Positions 43,699 through 51,567 of a stretch of 64,000 bases of DNA are shown here, in pieces. Below the pieces are notes generated by a model. The model was not told where the DNA came from, did no database searches, and saw only the letters and a list, made by a program, of their open reading frames with translations. Origin of the DNA: RGIG3002 sp964449325 (GTDB taxonomy: Bacteria > Bacillota > Clostridia > Lachnospirales > Lachnospiraceae); assembly GCA_964449325.1 (NCBI GenBank), contig CAYUYJ010000004.1, forward strand, positions 94,757 to 158,756, given 5' to 3'. Made by a program: the position numbers and the translations under genes. Every line of letters begins with the position of its first letter. Position 1 is the first letter of the stretch.

Positions 43699-44205
43699 AT
43701 GATTATTGAAACAAAACGGTTATTATTACGATATTTTGCTAAAACTGATGCGAAAGAGGCACATGAACTGTTTTGCGATGAAGAAGCAATGCGTTTGGTT
43801 GGAATGTATCCACCCTTCACCCAATTTGAAGAAACAGAGGAGAGAATCAACAAATGGGTGAATGCAAAGAGACACTTTGCGATTGTTCTTAAAGAAACAG
43901 GATCACTGATAGGATATATAGTAATTAATCCGGATTCTGAGGAATGTAGAGAAGACACGAGAGAGATGGGGTTTGCATTGATTTCAAAGTATAGGGGACA
44001 GGGTTATATGAAAGAGGCGGTGAATGCTGTCCTAAAGGAATTAGCAAGGAACAATATAGTGTATGTATGGGCTTGTTGTTTTAAGGAGAATGTTGATTCG
44101 GAAAAGCTGATTAGAAGCATAGGATTTGAATTTCAGCAGGAAGGGATTTTTGATTCTCCAAATGACAGGCGATATGAGTCTCTTGAATTTAGAATGAAAT
44201 TGTAA
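43699..44205 (+). CDS. GNAT family N-acetyltransferase (RimJ/RimL-like)
   Basis: A 168-residue protein: IETKRLLLRYFAKTDAKEAH at the N-terminus (the ETxRLxLR signature of RimJ/RimL-type enzymes), FALISKYRGQGYMKEAVNAV (beta-4 and acetyl-CoA loop, about residues 94-113) and ENVDSEKLIRSIGFEFQQEG. GCGAGG lies 8 nt before the ATG. Cassette repeats flank it on both sides. Substrate unknown. Confidence 0.87.
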   Translation: MIIETKRLLLRYFAKTDAKEAHELFCDEEAMRLVGMYPPFTQFEETEERINKWVNAKRHFAIVLKETGSLIGYIVINPDSEECREDTREMGFALISKYRGQGYMKEAVNAVLKELARNNIVYVWACCFKENVDSEKLIRSIGFEFQQEGIFDSPNDRRYESLEFRMKL

Positions 44206-44301
44206 TCTGTGGCAGACACAAAAAATGACTTCCGATTCCAATTTTGGGAACTGGGGGAAAGCGAAATATATCGCGCTCAAAGAAAAAGGAGATTGATAAC
44301 T

Positions 44302-44395
44302 TCCGGTTGACCGAGTTCTTTAGCACGAGGGATGCTTCCTGCCGGAAGAGCAAGAAGATGGATGAAAGATATAGAAAACTAAGAATTTGGCGAGG
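44302..44395 (+). repeat. cassette repeat (copy 5)
   Basis: TCCGGTTGACCGAG start, weak first hairpin, second hairpin CTTCCTGC/GCAAGAAG, then ATGGATGAAAGATATAGAAA and AATTTGGCGAGG serving the P-loop gene. About 80 bp of unassigned sequence lie between the previous stop and this repeat. Confidence 0.85.
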
Positions 44396-44401
44396 TATAT
44401 G

Positions 44402-44959
44402 ATGAAGAAACTTTTACTGGTTATGGGAGATTTAGCAACAGGAAAATCTACTTTTGCTAATATTCTTTCAAAAAGATATGATACAAATGTATTTTTTAAG
44501 GATTCAATCAAAGAAGTGCTGGGAGATACGATTGGATTCTCAAATAGAGAGGAAAATAAGATATTATCAAGAGCAACAATGGAATTAATGTTCTTTATCT
44601 TTTCAGAGTTTGAAAAATTAAATAAGAATCTCATTTTGGAATCAAACTTTCATACTGTAGAATTGGAAACATTACACAAAATGGCATATGAAAATAACTA
44701 TGAGGTGCTTACCCTTGTTCTTCGTGGAGATGTTGAGATTTTACATAAGCGATATTTAAATCGAATGCATAATGAGAACAGGCATCCCGTACATTTAAGT
44801 ACAACATTAGATGTTTTTGACGATTTTAGAAGATGTACTGAGTATTTAAGAAGTGAAAAAATTCTTGGTAATACAATAGCTATTAATGCGAATGATTTTT
44901 CGTATCAAACAGACATGGATATTTTAGAAAAAATAGACGAATTTATGAGAGATTGCTAA
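44402..44959 (+). CDS. P-loop ATP-binding protein (AAA_33/zeta-toxin-like kinase)
   Basis: A 185-residue protein with Walker A VMGDLATGKSTFA (residues about 7-19), a DxxKE stretch (FFKDSIKEVLGD), a Walker B-like NLILESNF, and an R-rich lid region (LHKRYLNRMHNENRHP). The pattern fits AAA_33 small-molecule kinases, the group that includes zeta toxins and chloramphenicol-phosphotransferase-like enzymes. GAGG lies 6 nt before the ATG. No antitoxin gene adjoins it. The substrate cannot be told. Confidence 0.78.
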   Translation: MKKLLLVMGDLATGKSTFANILSKRYDTNVFFKDSIKEVLGDTIGFSNREENKILSRATMELMFFIFSEFEKLNKNLILESNFHTVELETLHKMAYENNYEVLTLVLRGDVEILHKRYLNRMHNENRHPVHLSTTLDVFDDFRRCTEYLRSEKILGNTIAINANDFSYQTDMDILEKIDEFMRDC

Positions 44960-44961
44960 AT

Positions 44962-45053
44962 CCCAATTGACCGAACTCTTTAGAGCGAGGAAGGCTTCTT
45001 GCCCGAAGGGCAAGAAGATGGATGAAAGATACAGAAAACTTAGAATTTGGAGG
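44962..45053 (+). repeat. cassette repeat (copy 6), best consensus
   Basis: TCCCAATTGACCGA start, first hairpin CTCT-TT-AGAG, perfect 10-bp second hairpin CTTCTTGCCC-GAA-GGGCAAGAAG, then ATGGATGAAAGATACAGAAA and AATTTGGAGG. It begins 3 bp after the stop of the P-loop gene and ends 6 nt before the next ATG. CCAATT and AATTTGG at the ends are roughly complementary. Confidence 0.9.
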
Positions 45054-45059
45054 AATTTT

Positions 45060-45617
45060 ATGAATATTTATGAAACATGTCCTGTATTAGAAAATGAAAA
45101 GTTTATAATTAGATTATTTCAGAATGAAGATTGCGATGATTTATTAAAAGTATATAGTGATAAGAATGCATTACCGTTCTTTAATAGTGATAATTGTGAC
45201 GGAGATAATTTTTATTATGCTACAAAAGAAAGAATGACAGAGGCTATTGGCTTTTGGAATATGTCATATGAAAATGGTTGGTTTGTCAGACTTTCTATTG
45301 TTGACAAGACAGTATCAACTGTAATTGGAACGGTTGAATTATGCTTGAGAGTGTCCGAAGATGAATTTAATAACATGGGTATTTTAAGAGTAGATGTGAG
45401 AAGTGATTATGAACAAGAAAATGAATTGTATAGTATTTTTTCACTTATCACACCGGAAATTGAAAAAATGTTAGGATGTAAAGGTGTACTTACTAAAGCG
45501 CCAATATATGCGGTAGAGAGAATGAAAGCAATTCAGAAAGCAGGTTTCACTAAATCGGAACATTTATTGATTGGAAAAACGGGATATGCCTATGATGGAT
45601 ATTGGACAATTAAATAA
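45060..45617 (+). CDS. GNAT-like acetyltransferase
   Basis: A 185-residue protein with an acetyltransferase-like N-terminus (CPVLENEKFIIRLFQNEDCD) and a second half (GTVELCLRVSEDEFNNMGIL, VDVRSDYEQENELYSIFSLI) in which the classic Q/RxxGxG/A acetyl-CoA loop is replaced by RSDYEQEN. The fold is plausible but the cofactor site is atypical. The ATG at 45060 follows GGAGG of the repeat. The repeat's small frame (MDERYRKLRIW) reads in frame into this gene. Confidence 0.7.
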   Translation: MNIYETCPVLENEKFIIRLFQNEDCDDLLKVYSDKNALPFFNSDNCDGDNFYYATKERMTEAIGFWNMSYENGWFVRLSIVDKTVSTVIGTVELCLRVSEDEFNNMGILRVDVRSDYEQENELYSIFSLITPEIEKMLGCKGVLTKAPIYAVERMKAIQKAGFTKSEHLLIGKTGYAYDGYWTIK

Positions 45618-45628
45618 CATCAACAACG

Positions 45629-45713
45629 TCCAAGTGATCGAGCCTTTGGAGCGAGAAATGCTTCTTGTTCAAAGACCGGGGAGATGAAAAAGAGATATTA
45701 AAGATTTGAGGTG
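45629..45713 (+). repeat. cassette repeat (copy 7), degenerate
   Basis: TCCAAGTGATCGAGCCTTTG start, remnants of the second hairpin (CTTCTTGTTCAAAGACCGGGG), then ATGAAAAAGAGATATTAAAG and GATTTGAGGTGG before the hydrolase remnant. Confidence 0.65.
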
Positions 45714-45720
45714 GTAACAA

Positions 45721-46263
45721 ATGAACTATGCGGAATATGGGTTAGAAAAAAAGATACTATTATTTTTTTACATGGCGGTGGACTGGCTCCTTGGAATTAT
45801 TTTGAAGAGGTAAGACATCTGCAAATATGCAATAATAGAAAGTACACTTGTTTTACCGATGAAAACAACTTACGCATTGATTAAGCCAACATTTTCGCTG
45901 TGTTATCCATTAGTTAAGAAACATTGGTTTGCACAAGTACAGTTTAACTCGTTACATATCAAGAAAGATCTCTTTGATAACTATTACCGTGACAGCGCTG
46001 CAATAACAAAAGCAAATATGATTGCGTTTTTAAAAGCAAATCCGGATTACAAACTGAAAAAAGAAATTGAAGAATGTAAATCCAAGGTGCTGGTGTTAGT
46101 CGGAAGCAGAGAATCCGGGACTATGAAAAAATCCGCCGATATTCTTCATAAACGAATTCAGAACTCTACTCTCGAAAATTTGCCGGGGTATTATCATGGA
46201 GATTTGAGCATTAATCATTCAGATATTTACATTCGAAAAATGAAGCAACTAATGGCTGATTGA
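45721..46263 (+). pseudogene. alpha/beta hydrolase gene, broken
   Basis: The ATG at 45721 opens MNYAEYGLEK; after an A-run the frame shifts, and in the new frame the sequence reads IIFLHGGGLAPWNYFEE, the oxyanion HGGG region. The nucleophile region that should follow is missing. From 45859 a frame continues with the C-terminal part: VLVLVGSRESGTMKKSA (Asp/Glu region) and YYHGDLSINHSD (catalytic His). So there is a frameshift plus a central deletion of the GxSxG segment. Confidence 0.75.
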
Positions 46264-46268
46264 CACCT

Positions 46269-46330
46269 CCAATTGACCGAACCGGTTAGAGGGAAGAAGG
46301 ATTCTTGGCGAGGGACAGAAAGTTGAGGAG
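46269..46330 (+). repeat. cassette repeat (copy 8), degenerate
   Basis: TCCAATTGACCGAACCGGTTAGAG matches the 5' part. The second hairpin is reduced to ATTCTTGGCGAGGGACAGAA, followed by GTTGAGGAG before the phosphotransferase. Confidence 0.65.
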
Positions 46331-46331
46331 A

Positions 46332-47372
46332 ATGAGGAGAGAAATATTGAAAGAAAAAACGATAGAAGAATTGTTATCAGAATTGATGCTGACATGTGGT
46401 TTGGGAACAATTAATCCCCTTGTCAAATCGGTATCCGGAGGGTTCTTACATAGGATGTATCGAGTAGAAACGGAGTGCGGAACATACGCTGTGAAGTATT
46501 TAAATCCGGTAATAATGGGTAGGGCAGGAGCTCATGAAAAATATGCGCGGGCAGAAAAAATGGAAAGCATGATTGAAAAGGAAGGTATTCCTATTGTACC
46601 GTCTTTAACAATACATGGTAATAAGATGCAAAACATAGAAGGGCATTATTTCTATATTTTTAATTGGAAGGAAGGCCATATTACTGATTGGAATAATATT
46701 TCAAATTATGAATGTCATATAGCCGGAAATATTCTTGGAAGGATTCACGCAATTGAACCAGAGAATGTCTCTCATCAAGAACCTGAAATAAGTAAAATCG
46801 ATTGGCAGGGATATTTGATGAAAGCTAAAGAACAGATGAGTGAGATTGCTTCTCTTTTGACGGAAAATGAGGAAATGCTGATTTATGCTGAGAGAGAGAT
46901 GAACAAGGCTGGAACTATCTTACCGGATATTCTCTGTATGTCAGATGAAGATATGGATCCTAAGAATATTATGTGGGATAATGGCAATCCGTGGGTAATA
47001 GATTTAGAATGCCTTGATTATGGAAACCCAATATCGCATGTACTTCAACTTGCACTTCAATGGTCGGGGATTACCACTTGCGACATAGACATTGAAAAAA
47101 TGGTTAATTATTTTGAAGGTTATCTGGAAGCCTATGACAATGGCTATAGGGCATATAGTGATGTTTTTGGTTTGGCGTATACATGGGTTGAATGGCTGGA
47201 GTATAACATACGGAGGGCATTGGGAGAGTGTATTGATGAAGCTGAAAAAGTAATGGGGATTACTGAGGTTAAGAATACTATCAATAGGATTAAGTACCTT
47301 TATAATAACGAAAAGGACATTAAAGCTGCGTTGGATTCCCGCCTGCCTAAGACTGAGCCCTTGAGCGAGTGA
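46332..47372 (+). CDS. APH-family phosphotransferase (aminoglycoside/choline kinase fold)
   Basis: About 346 residues. Kinase-like signs are GGFLHRMYRVETECGTYAVK (nucleotide loop and Lys), the bridging NWKEGHI, LCMSDEDMDPKNIMW (in place of the HGDxxxxN loop) and WVIDLECLDYGNP (the DxD-type metal site). It resembles clostridial putative antibiotic kinases; the catalytic loop reads MSDEDMDPKN, with Ser for His. An alternative TTG start at 46347 has a better-spaced GGAGAG. Its last residues, KTEPLSE, come from the repeat that follows. Confidence 0.8.
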   Translation: MRREILKEKTIEELLSELMLTCGLGTINPLVKSVSGGFLHRMYRVETECGTYAVKYLNPVIMGRAGAHEKYARAEKMESMIEKEGIPIVPSLTIHGNKMQNIEGHYFYIFNWKEGHITDWNNISNYECHIAGNILGRIHAIEPENVSHQEPEISKIDWQGYLMKAKEQMSEIASLLTENEEMLIYAEREMNKAGTILPDILCMSDEDMDPKNIMWDNGNPWVIDLECLDYGNPISHVLQLALQWSGITTCDIDIEKMVNYFEGYLEAYDNGYRAYSDVFGLAYTWVEWLEYNIRRALGECIDEAEKVMGITEVKNTINRIKYLYNNEKDIKAALDSRLPKTEPLSE

Positions 47373-47437
47373 TGCTTCTTGCCGGAAAGGCAGGAAGATG
47401 GGGAGAAGATACAGAAAGTTTTGAATTTTTGTGGGGT
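47351..47437 (+). repeat. cassette repeat (copy 9)
   Basis: First hairpin region GAGCCCTTGAGCGAG contains the stop codon of the phosphotransferase. Second hairpin CTTCTTGCC-GGAAA-GGCAGGAAG is 9 bp with a T-G pair. It ends ATGGGGAGAAGATACAGAAA and TGGGGTGATATG. Confidence 0.85.
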
Positions 47438-47444
47438 GATATGA

Positions 47445-47525
47445 AATGTGGATTAATCTGCAGACAGATACCACATTATATGGTAGTAGAACATAGCCCG
47501 TGGTTAAGTACTTGGTATGAAAATA
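47445..47525 (+). pseudogene. middle fragment of the unknown gene at 40674
   Basis: About 80 bp nearly identical to 40872-40951 (GLICRQ, PHYMVVEHSPWLSTWYEN). The 5' end of the gene is missing, and the 3' end is joined through the direct repeat GAAAATAG to the leader of the acetyltransferase. It reads in frame with the repeat before it. Confidence 0.85.
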
Positions 47526-47557
47526 GCAAATTGAATTTTAAATGCAGGAGAGATGTT

Positions 47558-48115
47558 ATGCTTACACATGTTGGAACTAACACAATTGAAACCGCAAGGT
47601 TAATTCTTCGTAGATTTGAGTATTCAGATAATGAAGCAATGCGTAAGTATTGGATTGCTGATGAAAAAATACAATCATTGTATTCAGAGCCGGTTTATAC
47701 AACAGAAGCGGAAGTAAAAGAATTGCTTGATAAATACATAGGTTCCTATGAAAAAGAGGATTATTATCGTTGGGCTGTTATTGATAAAGAATCTAAAGAG
47801 TGTATAGGGCAGATTGCATATTTTCTTGTTGATAATAAGAACAATTTTGCAGAGATAGAATACTGTATTGGTTCTGCTTTTCAGTGTAAAGGGTTTGCAA
47901 CAGAAGCAACAAAAGCTGTTATAGAATATGGATTTGATAACATAAAATTGCATAAAGTTCAGATTTGCACAAAAACAATTAATATTCCTTCTAAAAGAGT
48001 CATAGAAAAATGTGGTTTTACGTATGAAGGTACATTAAGAGATTATTTCTTTATGGATGGGCAGTATGTTGGACGATTATATTTTTCTATTTTAAGAAAT
48101 GAGTACAAGGCATAA
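47558..48115 (+). CDS. GNAT family N-acetyltransferase (RimJ/RimL-like)
   Basis: A 185-residue protein with IETARLILRRFEYSDNEAM at the N-terminus, CIGQIAYFLVDNKNNFAEIE, the acetyl-CoA loop FQCKGFATEATKAVIEYG (about residues 112-129) and NIPSKRVIEKCGFTYEG. The ATG at 47558 follows AGGAGA. A longer frame from 47369 is only the upstream repeat and gene fragment read through. A broken copy lies at 41284. It is the best example of this enzyme type in the array. Confidence 0.9.
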   Translation: MLTHVGTNTIETARLILRRFEYSDNEAMRKYWIADEKIQSLYSEPVYTTEAEVKELLDKYIGSYEKEDYYRWAVIDKESKECIGQIAYFLVDNKNNFAEIEYCIGSAFQCKGFATEATKAVIEYGFDNIKLHKVQICTKTINIPSKRVIEKCGFTYEGTLRDYFFMDGQYVGRLYFSILRNEYKA

Positions 48116-48121
48116 CGAAAA

Positions 48122-48190
48122 TAAGAGGGATGCTTCTTGCCGTAAGAGCAAGAAGAGGGATGAAAGATGTAGAAAACTAGGAATTTGACC
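48122..48190 (+). repeat. cassette repeat (copy 10)
   Basis: Second hairpin CTTCTTGC/GCAAGAAG (8 bp) followed by GGATGAAAGATGTAGAAAACTAGGAATTTG. It lacks the first hairpin, like copy 2 at 41651, to which it is most similar. Confidence 0.8.
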
Positions 48191-48193
48191 GCA

Positions 48194-48259
48194 TGTAAAG
48201 TCATGTTGCAGAATTGTAAAGTTGATGTGGTGGTAGTTGGAAGTGCATTTTGCTACAAT
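48194..48259 (+). promoter_or_regulatory. tandem TGTAAAGT repeats and -10 box before the XRE gene
   Basis: TGTAAAGT occurs at 48194-48201 and 48215-48222, 21 bp or two helical turns apart. TACAAT (48254-48259) could be a -10 box for the XRE gene; the -35 is not clear. The repeats may be the operator of that regulator. Confidence 0.35.
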
Positions 48260-48289
48260 GAAATCACCAAATTGAAGGAGGATTTCATT

Positions 48290-48727
48290 ATGAAATTGCA
48301 AGAAAAAATCATTGAGCATAGAAAAGCAAATGGTTGGTCACAAGAAGATTTTGCAGACAAGTTGAATGTATCACGGCAGGCAGTCAGCCGCTGGGAAAAT
48401 GGAACCGCACTGCCTGATGTGCAAAACATATTGCAGATTAGCAAATTGTTCCATGTTACAACAGATTATCTGTTGAATGATGATTATGGAAGCGACAGCG
48501 ATATTCCTGCGGTTAAGACTGCAACAGAAGAAACAGAGGCTTTGTTTATGAAAAAGAAGCATCTGCATCTGGTAGCCGCAATTTCTTTCTCGATTGCGTC
48601 TTTATGCTGGATAATAGGAATAGCAAATAGTACACATGATGTTGCAACCGCACTTTTTGGTTTTAGTTTTGCCCTTAGCATATTCAATGCAGTTACACAG
48701 TTTGTATTGTATTTCAAGAAACGATAA
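48290..48727 (+). CDS. XRE family regulator with membrane helices
   Basis: A 145-residue protein: an N-terminal lambda-repressor-type helix-turn-helix (KLQEKIIEHRKANGWSQEDF, then LNVSRQAVSRWENGTALPD), a linker, and two membrane helices (about residues 88-108 and 115-138). Such membrane-tethered XRE proteins are common in Clostridia. AAGGAGG is 8 nt before the ATG at 48290. Unlike its neighbours it seems to have its own promoter and does not begin right at a cassette repeat. Confidence 0.88.
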   Translation: MKLQEKIIEHRKANGWSQEDFADKLNVSRQAVSRWENGTALPDVQNILQISKLFHVTTDYLLNDDYGSDSDIPAVKTATEETEALFMKKKHLHLVAAISFSIASLCWIIGIANSTHDVATALFGFSFALSIFNAVTQFVLYFKKR

Positions 48728-48787
48728 GGTAATCTGCACAACAAATTCTAATGGTAATCCAAATATATTTTTGAAGGGGAGAAGTTT

Positions 48788-49174
48788 ATGAAGAATTATA
48801 CTCAGGTATATGTGAAGAACAGTTACGAAGCAGCGAAGACCTATTGTAAAGCCTTTGGAGCAGAGATTACAAGAGAATTCAAAAATGAAGCAGATACTGC
48901 ATATGAACATTGTGAATTGTCTGTAAATGGGGAGGGATTCTTGGCTCTGGCTGAAGCCTCAAATCCTTGTGATATTGAGGTAGTACATAAAAATAAATGG
49001 GAGACAATGACATTTAATGTGTTTGAAATGGGGAGTGAAGAAGCTGTCAATAATGCCTTTGAAGTACTTAGTGAGGGTGGTGTGGTTATCGAACCTATTC
49101 ATGAGCTCCCTTGGAGTAAATATAATGCTACTATTATTGACAAATATGGAGTGTGTTGGTGGATTTCTATATAG
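48788..49174 (+). CDS. VOC/PhnB-like protein
   Basis: A 128-residue protein resembling PhnB-type members of the VOC fold: YVKNSYEAAKTYCKAFGAEI, AYEHCELSVNGEGFLALAEA, and the end WSKYNATIIDKYGVCWWIS in which the last beta strand W-x-x-x-DKYGVxW is typical. AGGGGAGAAG precedes the ATG. Ligand unknown. A cassette repeat follows 8 bp after its stop. Confidence 0.82.
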   Translation: MKNYTQVYVKNSYEAAKTYCKAFGAEITREFKNEADTAYEHCELSVNGEGFLALAEASNPCDIEVVHKNKWETMTFNVFEMGSEEAVNNAFEVLSEGGVVIEPIHELPWSKYNATIIDKYGVCWWISI

Positions 49175-49181
49175 GCTTACA

Positions 49182-49255
49182 ATATTGAAGGATTCTTGCC
49201 GGAAGGACAAGAAGATGGATGAAAGATATAGAAAACTTAAGAATTTATGGAAAGG
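49182..49255 (+). repeat. cassette repeat (copy 11)
   Basis: Second hairpin TTCTTG/CAAGAA, then ATGGATGAAAGATATAGAAA and a small frame MDERYRKLKNLWKGRVE whose TAA overlaps the ATG of the nitroreductase (TAAATG). The 5' hairpin is lost. Confidence 0.8.
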
Positions 49256-49268
49256 AAGAGTGGAGTAA

Positions 49269-49835
49269 ATGCAGGTAAAAGATGCAATATATAACAGGAG
49301 AAGTTGTAGAGATTATAAAGAAGATTTAGTTTCCCATGAAATATTGGAGGAATTATTACATGCTGCATTTTCAGCACCAACAGCTGTAAATGCTCAGCCA
49401 TGGGAGTTTGTTGTTATTGATGATGCCGGTATACTGGATAAATTAAGAGCAAAACTGCCTTTTGCAAGATATAATGCTCCGGCATGTATCGTTGTCTGTG
49501 GCAACAGTAACATAGGATTGAAAGGGCAGGATAAAGATCTTTGGATTTGTGATTGCTCTGCAGCAATGGAGAATATGTTACTTCGTGCTACGGATATGGA
49601 ACTGGGGAGTCTGTGGGTTGGAATTTTTCCGATACCATCCAGAATGCAGGCGGTAAGAGACATTTTGGATATGCCATCCAATGTTAATCCTTTAGGATTA
49701 ATGTATGTGGGATATCCAAACAGCAAGGCAGACGGAAGATGCCGCTATAATGAAAAAGCCGTTTATTGGCAGAAGTATGATCCAAATAGAAAACATAAGA
49801 AAAAAGACAAGCCGGTTATAGGGCATTACTCATAA
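49269..49835 (+). CDS. nitroreductase family protein
   Basis: A 188-residue FMN-dependent nitroreductase: IYNRRSCRDYKEDLVSHEIL (phosphate-binding Arg pair), SAPTAVNAQPWEFVV, CSAAMENMLLRATDMELGS and the NPLGLMYVGYP stretch. It would reduce nitro compounds or quinones with NAD(P)H as a homodimer. AGTGGAG precedes the ATG, just before the overlapping stop of the repeat's small frame. Natural substrate unknown. Confidence 0.92.
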   Translation: MQVKDAIYNRRSCRDYKEDLVSHEILEELLHAAFSAPTAVNAQPWEFVVIDDAGILDKLRAKLPFARYNAPACIVVCGNSNIGLKGQDKDLWICDCSAAMENMLLRATDMELGSLWVGIFPIPSRMQAVRDILDMPSNVNPLGLMYVGYPNSKADGRCRYNEKAVYWQKYDPNRKHKKKDKPVIGHYS

Positions 49836-49878
49836 AATGATTCCGAAGCTGTGAAAATGAAGAAAGGATGACAGAAAA

Positions 49879-50415
49879 ATGTCCGGAAAGATAAAGCAGG
49901 CAGAGTGCATACAGACCAAACGACTTGAACTGAAATCATACAGAAACAGTGATAAAGAACAACTGATAAAACTTTTGACCAATGAAGAAATAGCAAAAAC
50001 ATTTATGGTTCCGGAGTTCAGTTCAGAGAAGCAGGTAGTGGATCTGGTATGTAAGCTTATTGAGTTTAGTAAAGCAGAGGATAGCGCACATTTAGAATAC
50101 GGAATATATTTAAAAGATACGTTGATTGGCTTTATTAATGATTGTGGGATAGAGGATGAAGAAATTGAAATCGGTTATGTAATTCACCCCGATTACAAGG
50201 GACAGGATTATGCAACCGAGGCTGTGAAGGCAGTCATAAATGATTTATTCAGAATGGGATTTAAGAAAATTAAGGCGGGTTATTTTGAGGAAAATATTGC
50301 AAGTCGCAGAGTTATGGAAAAGTGTGGCATGCAGCAGAGTGATGAAATTGATACAGAAGAGTATCGAGGCGTAAGCCATATTTGCCGATATTTTTATATT
50401 AAAAATTGGGGTTAA
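49879..50415 (+). CDS. GNAT family N-acetyltransferase (RimJ/RimL-like)
   Basis: A 178-residue protein: CIQTKRLELKSYRNSDKEQL at the N-terminus, IEIGYVIHPDYKGQDYATEA (beta-4 and acetyl-CoA loop, about residues 95-114) and NIASRRVMEKCGMQQSDEID. GAAAGGATGA precedes the ATG. No clear cassette repeat lies on its left (43-bp gap); on its right only a GAATTTGAGGAGG tail remains. Substrate unknown. Confidence 0.88.
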   Translation: MSGKIKQAECIQTKRLELKSYRNSDKEQLIKLLTNEEIAKTFMVPEFSSEKQVVDLVCKLIEFSKAEDSAHLEYGIYLKDTLIGFINDCGIEDEEIEIGYVIHPDYKGQDYATEAVKAVINDLFRMGFKKIKAGYFEENIASRRVMEKCGMQQSDEIDTEEYRGVSHICRYFYIKNWG

Positions 50416-50442
50416 TTTGAATTTGAGGAGGAATGATATTGT

Positions 50443-51138
50443 ATGATCGATAGTACAAAAGTAAAAGAAATTTTGTTTTCATTAGGTGCAGATTTGTGTG
50501 GTATAGCAAGTATAGATAGATTTAGTGATGCACCAAAAGGGTATCATCCATTAGATGTTTTGCCAACATGCAAATCCGTTATTTCCTTTGCTTGCAGATT
50601 TCCGGTTGGAACATTAGTTTGCAATTCTGATATTCCATATACCAGAGTGCGAAATTCTATCACGCCAAAACTGGATGCGATAGCACTTGATCTTTGTATT
50701 GAAATGGAAAAAAATCAAATAGTATGTGTGCCTATACCAACAAATGAGAGCCAATGGGATGAAAATACCGGAAGATGGCGTTCAATAGTTTCTCAAAAGC
50801 ATATAGCTCAAGCAGCCGGCATAGGAACGATAGGAAGACATTCTTTATTGATAACACCGGAATTTGGAAGTATGATTTTTTTAGGAGCGGTCTTATGTGA
50901 GGAAGAATTAGAACCTGATGAAATGAAAGAACCTCTTTGTAATAATTGTAATTTGTGTGTAGAAATTTGCCCTGTAAATGCATTGGAAAATTTAGAATTA
51001 AAGCAACAATTGTGTTGGGATTTTGCTTTTGGAGACGATGAAGAAGAAAAAGTGTGGAAAATCTCTTGCCATAAGTGTAGAGATATTTGTCCATATAATT
51101 TAGGTAGTCAAAATTCGATTATTAATCACAATAAATAA
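50443..51138 (+). CDS. QueG-like 4Fe-4S double-cluster protein
   Basis: A 231-residue protein related to epoxyqueuosine reductase QueG but shorter (QueG is about 370). It has GADLCGIASIDRFSDAPKGY near the N-terminus, AAGIGTIGRHSLLITPEFGS, then two clusters: CNNCNLCVEICPVNAL and SCHKCRDICPY. The fold resembles the cobalamin-binding half with ferredoxin-like centres. It probably moves electrons or reduces a small substrate; a role in queuosine synthesis is unlikely at this length. GAGGAGG lies 11 nt before the ATG. Confidence 0.82.
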   Translation: MIDSTKVKEILFSLGADLCGIASIDRFSDAPKGYHPLDVLPTCKSVISFACRFPVGTLVCNSDIPYTRVRNSITPKLDAIALDLCIEMEKNQIVCVPIPTNESQWDENTGRWRSIVSQKHIAQAAGIGTIGRHSLLITPEFGSMIFLGAVLCEEELEPDEMKEPLCNNCNLCVEICPVNALENLELKQQLCWDFAFGDDEEEKVWKISCHKCRDICPYNLGSQNSIINHNK

Positions 51139-51150
51139 GGGTTAATCGCT

Positions 51151-51190
51151 CTTGCAACAATTAGAGAAGAACTGTATCGTTTTTATGATA
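51151..51190 (+). pseudogene. short deletion relic of the GNAT gene at 53566
   Basis: CAACAATTAGAGAAGAA is joined directly to CTGTATCGTTTTTATGA, reproducing the 3' end of the gene at 53566 with 90 bp (30 codons) lost between two AGAAGAA repeats (53961-53967 and 54051-54057 in the intact copy). A cassette repeat follows immediately. Confidence 0.75.
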
Positions 51191-51196
51191 TTATTA

Positions 51197-51279
51197 TCCA
51201 ATTGACCGAGGGATGCTTCTTGTCCGAATGGGGCAAGAAGATGGGAAAGAGATATAGAAAATTTAGAATGTATAGGAGT
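51197..51279 (+). repeat. cassette repeat (copy 12)
   Basis: TCCAATTGACCGAGGGATG (first hairpin missing), second hairpin CTTCTTGTCC-GAATG-GGGCAAGAAG, 10 bp with a T-G pair, then ATGGGAAAGAGATATAGAAA and TATAGGAG. Confidence 0.85.
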
Positions 51280-51280
51280 G

Positions 51281-51535
51281 ATAATATTTAGGTTTATGAT
51301 GATGAATTTGTTAAAGGAATGATACATTGGGAGAAGAGTAGAAGCATATGTTATTCCTGAATATCGTGGGGAAGGTTTAGCAAGAGCTCTTCTTCAATAT
51401 GCGGAAGTTCGTGCAAAACATGAAGGGGCAGAGTATATGTGGGTAGAACACGGAACTGCAAATCCCAATGCGAGAGGTTTTTGGAATAAATACTTTAGAA
51501 CATATGAATATGAACTGGTAAGAACAATAAATTGA
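51281..51535 (+). pseudogene. chimera of two GNAT gene fragments
   Basis: 51281-51327 is nearly identical to 54309-54355, an internal part of the intact acetyltransferase at 54115. At 51328 it switches to the C-terminal end of a different acetyltransferase: YVIPEYRGEGLARALLQYAE and HGTANPNARGFWNKYF, ending LVRTIN and TGA at 51533-51535. Neither part can make a complete enzyme. Confidence 0.8.
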
Positions 51536-51567
51536 ATTAGGTGAAACACCTTTAGAAAGGTGAAAAT

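Noticed and set aside
44967..45060. N-terminal extension of the acetyltransferase at 45060
   Set aside because: The extension is the cassette repeat read in frame; the gene has its own ribosome-binding site and ATG.
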